NCBI GenBank assembly: GCA_027030565.1
Contig: JALVEU010000038.1
Span: 1 to 5,260 of the forward strand
DNA: 5,260 nt
Origin: Gammaproteobacteria bacterium
GTDB lineage: Bacteria > Pseudomonadota > Gammaproteobacteria > JAJDOJ01
Reading direction: 5' to 3'
Shown in pieces: positions 5,208 through 5,260 of the stretch. The stretch's first letter is position 1. Each line of letters starts with the position of its first letter. Below the pieces are notes generated by a model. It saw nothing but the letters and a program-made list of their open reading frames with translations, did no database searches and had not been told where the DNA came from. A program made the position numbers and the translations under genes.

Positions 5208-5260
5208 GTGGACCAAGACATCCAAGCCCTGACCCGGGAGGCCCTCCACGCCATCGAGGA
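5208..5260 (+). CDS. pheS: Probable phenylalanyl-tRNA synthetase alpha subunit, N-terminus only
   Basis: A GTG at 5208 opens a frame that runs to the window edge and begins MDQDIQALTREALHAIE. That fits the helical, coiled-coil N-terminus of PheS, which binds tRNA-Phe. The call rests mainly on position: pheS follows rplT in the conserved gammaproteobacterial order thrS-infC-rpmI-rplT-pheS-pheT. No catalytic motif is in view. A GAGA sequence lies seven bases upstream as a modest ribosome site. The ATG at 5200 is in another frame and stops after ten codons. Only 17 full codons are visible, so the start is less certain than the identity. Confidence 0.75.
   Translation, partial: MDQDIQALTREALHAIE

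Noticed and set aside
5044..5232. Open frame after rplT with Phe-Phe codons in the terminator T-run, as a pheM-like leader
   Set aside because: It has only two adjacent Phe codons, placed inside the terminator rather than before it. It has no ribosome site and runs on for 62 codons past the pheS start.

Overview
The window is a GC-rich bacterial segment with strong G/C preference at third codon positions. It fits a high-GC gammaproteobacterium, possibly a Chromatiales or Ectothiorhodospiraceae-type organism. That guess rests on the protein sequences, on a tRNA-Val(GAC) whose arms closely resemble those of enterobacterial tRNA-Val, and on the gene order thrS-infC-rpmI-rplT-pheS. The genus cannot be fixed from this sequence alone.

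Left part (1 to about 1266, minus strand): the N-terminal 422 codons of a membrane sensor protein with a CHASE2 domain. It has one N-terminal membrane segment, a periplasmic CHASE2 domain and three closely spaced membrane segments. The cytoplasmic output domain lies beyond position 1. Positions 1267 to about 1713 hold no recognisable gene. Two very short minus-strand ORFs there (25 and 29 codons) have coding-like composition and are listed with low confidence.

Right part (about 1715 to 5260, plus strand): the translation locus. A promoter-like sequence precedes tRNA-Val(GAC), which is followed at once by an intrinsic terminator. Then come thrS (threonyl-tRNA synthetase), infC (initiation factor IF3, with a non-canonical AUC start), rpmI (L35), rplT (L20), a second strong intrinsic terminator, and the first 17 full codons of a gene that is probably pheS (phenylalanyl-tRNA synthetase alpha chain). 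Every product serves translation: tRNA charging, start-codon selection and the large ribosomal subunit.

Three sites look like the feedback controls known for this locus in E. coli. A short hairpin just upstream of thrS carries a loop nearly identical to the anticodon loop of tRNA-Thr(CGU), as expected for a threonyl-tRNA synthetase operator. The AUC start of infC fits IF3 control of its own translation. A perfect 9-bp hairpin between infC and rpmI sits where L20 represses rpmI in E. coli. I saw no mobile element, CRISPR array or new defence-type system. The points of interest are these control sites, the tRNA-terminator-thrS arrangement and the small ORFs.
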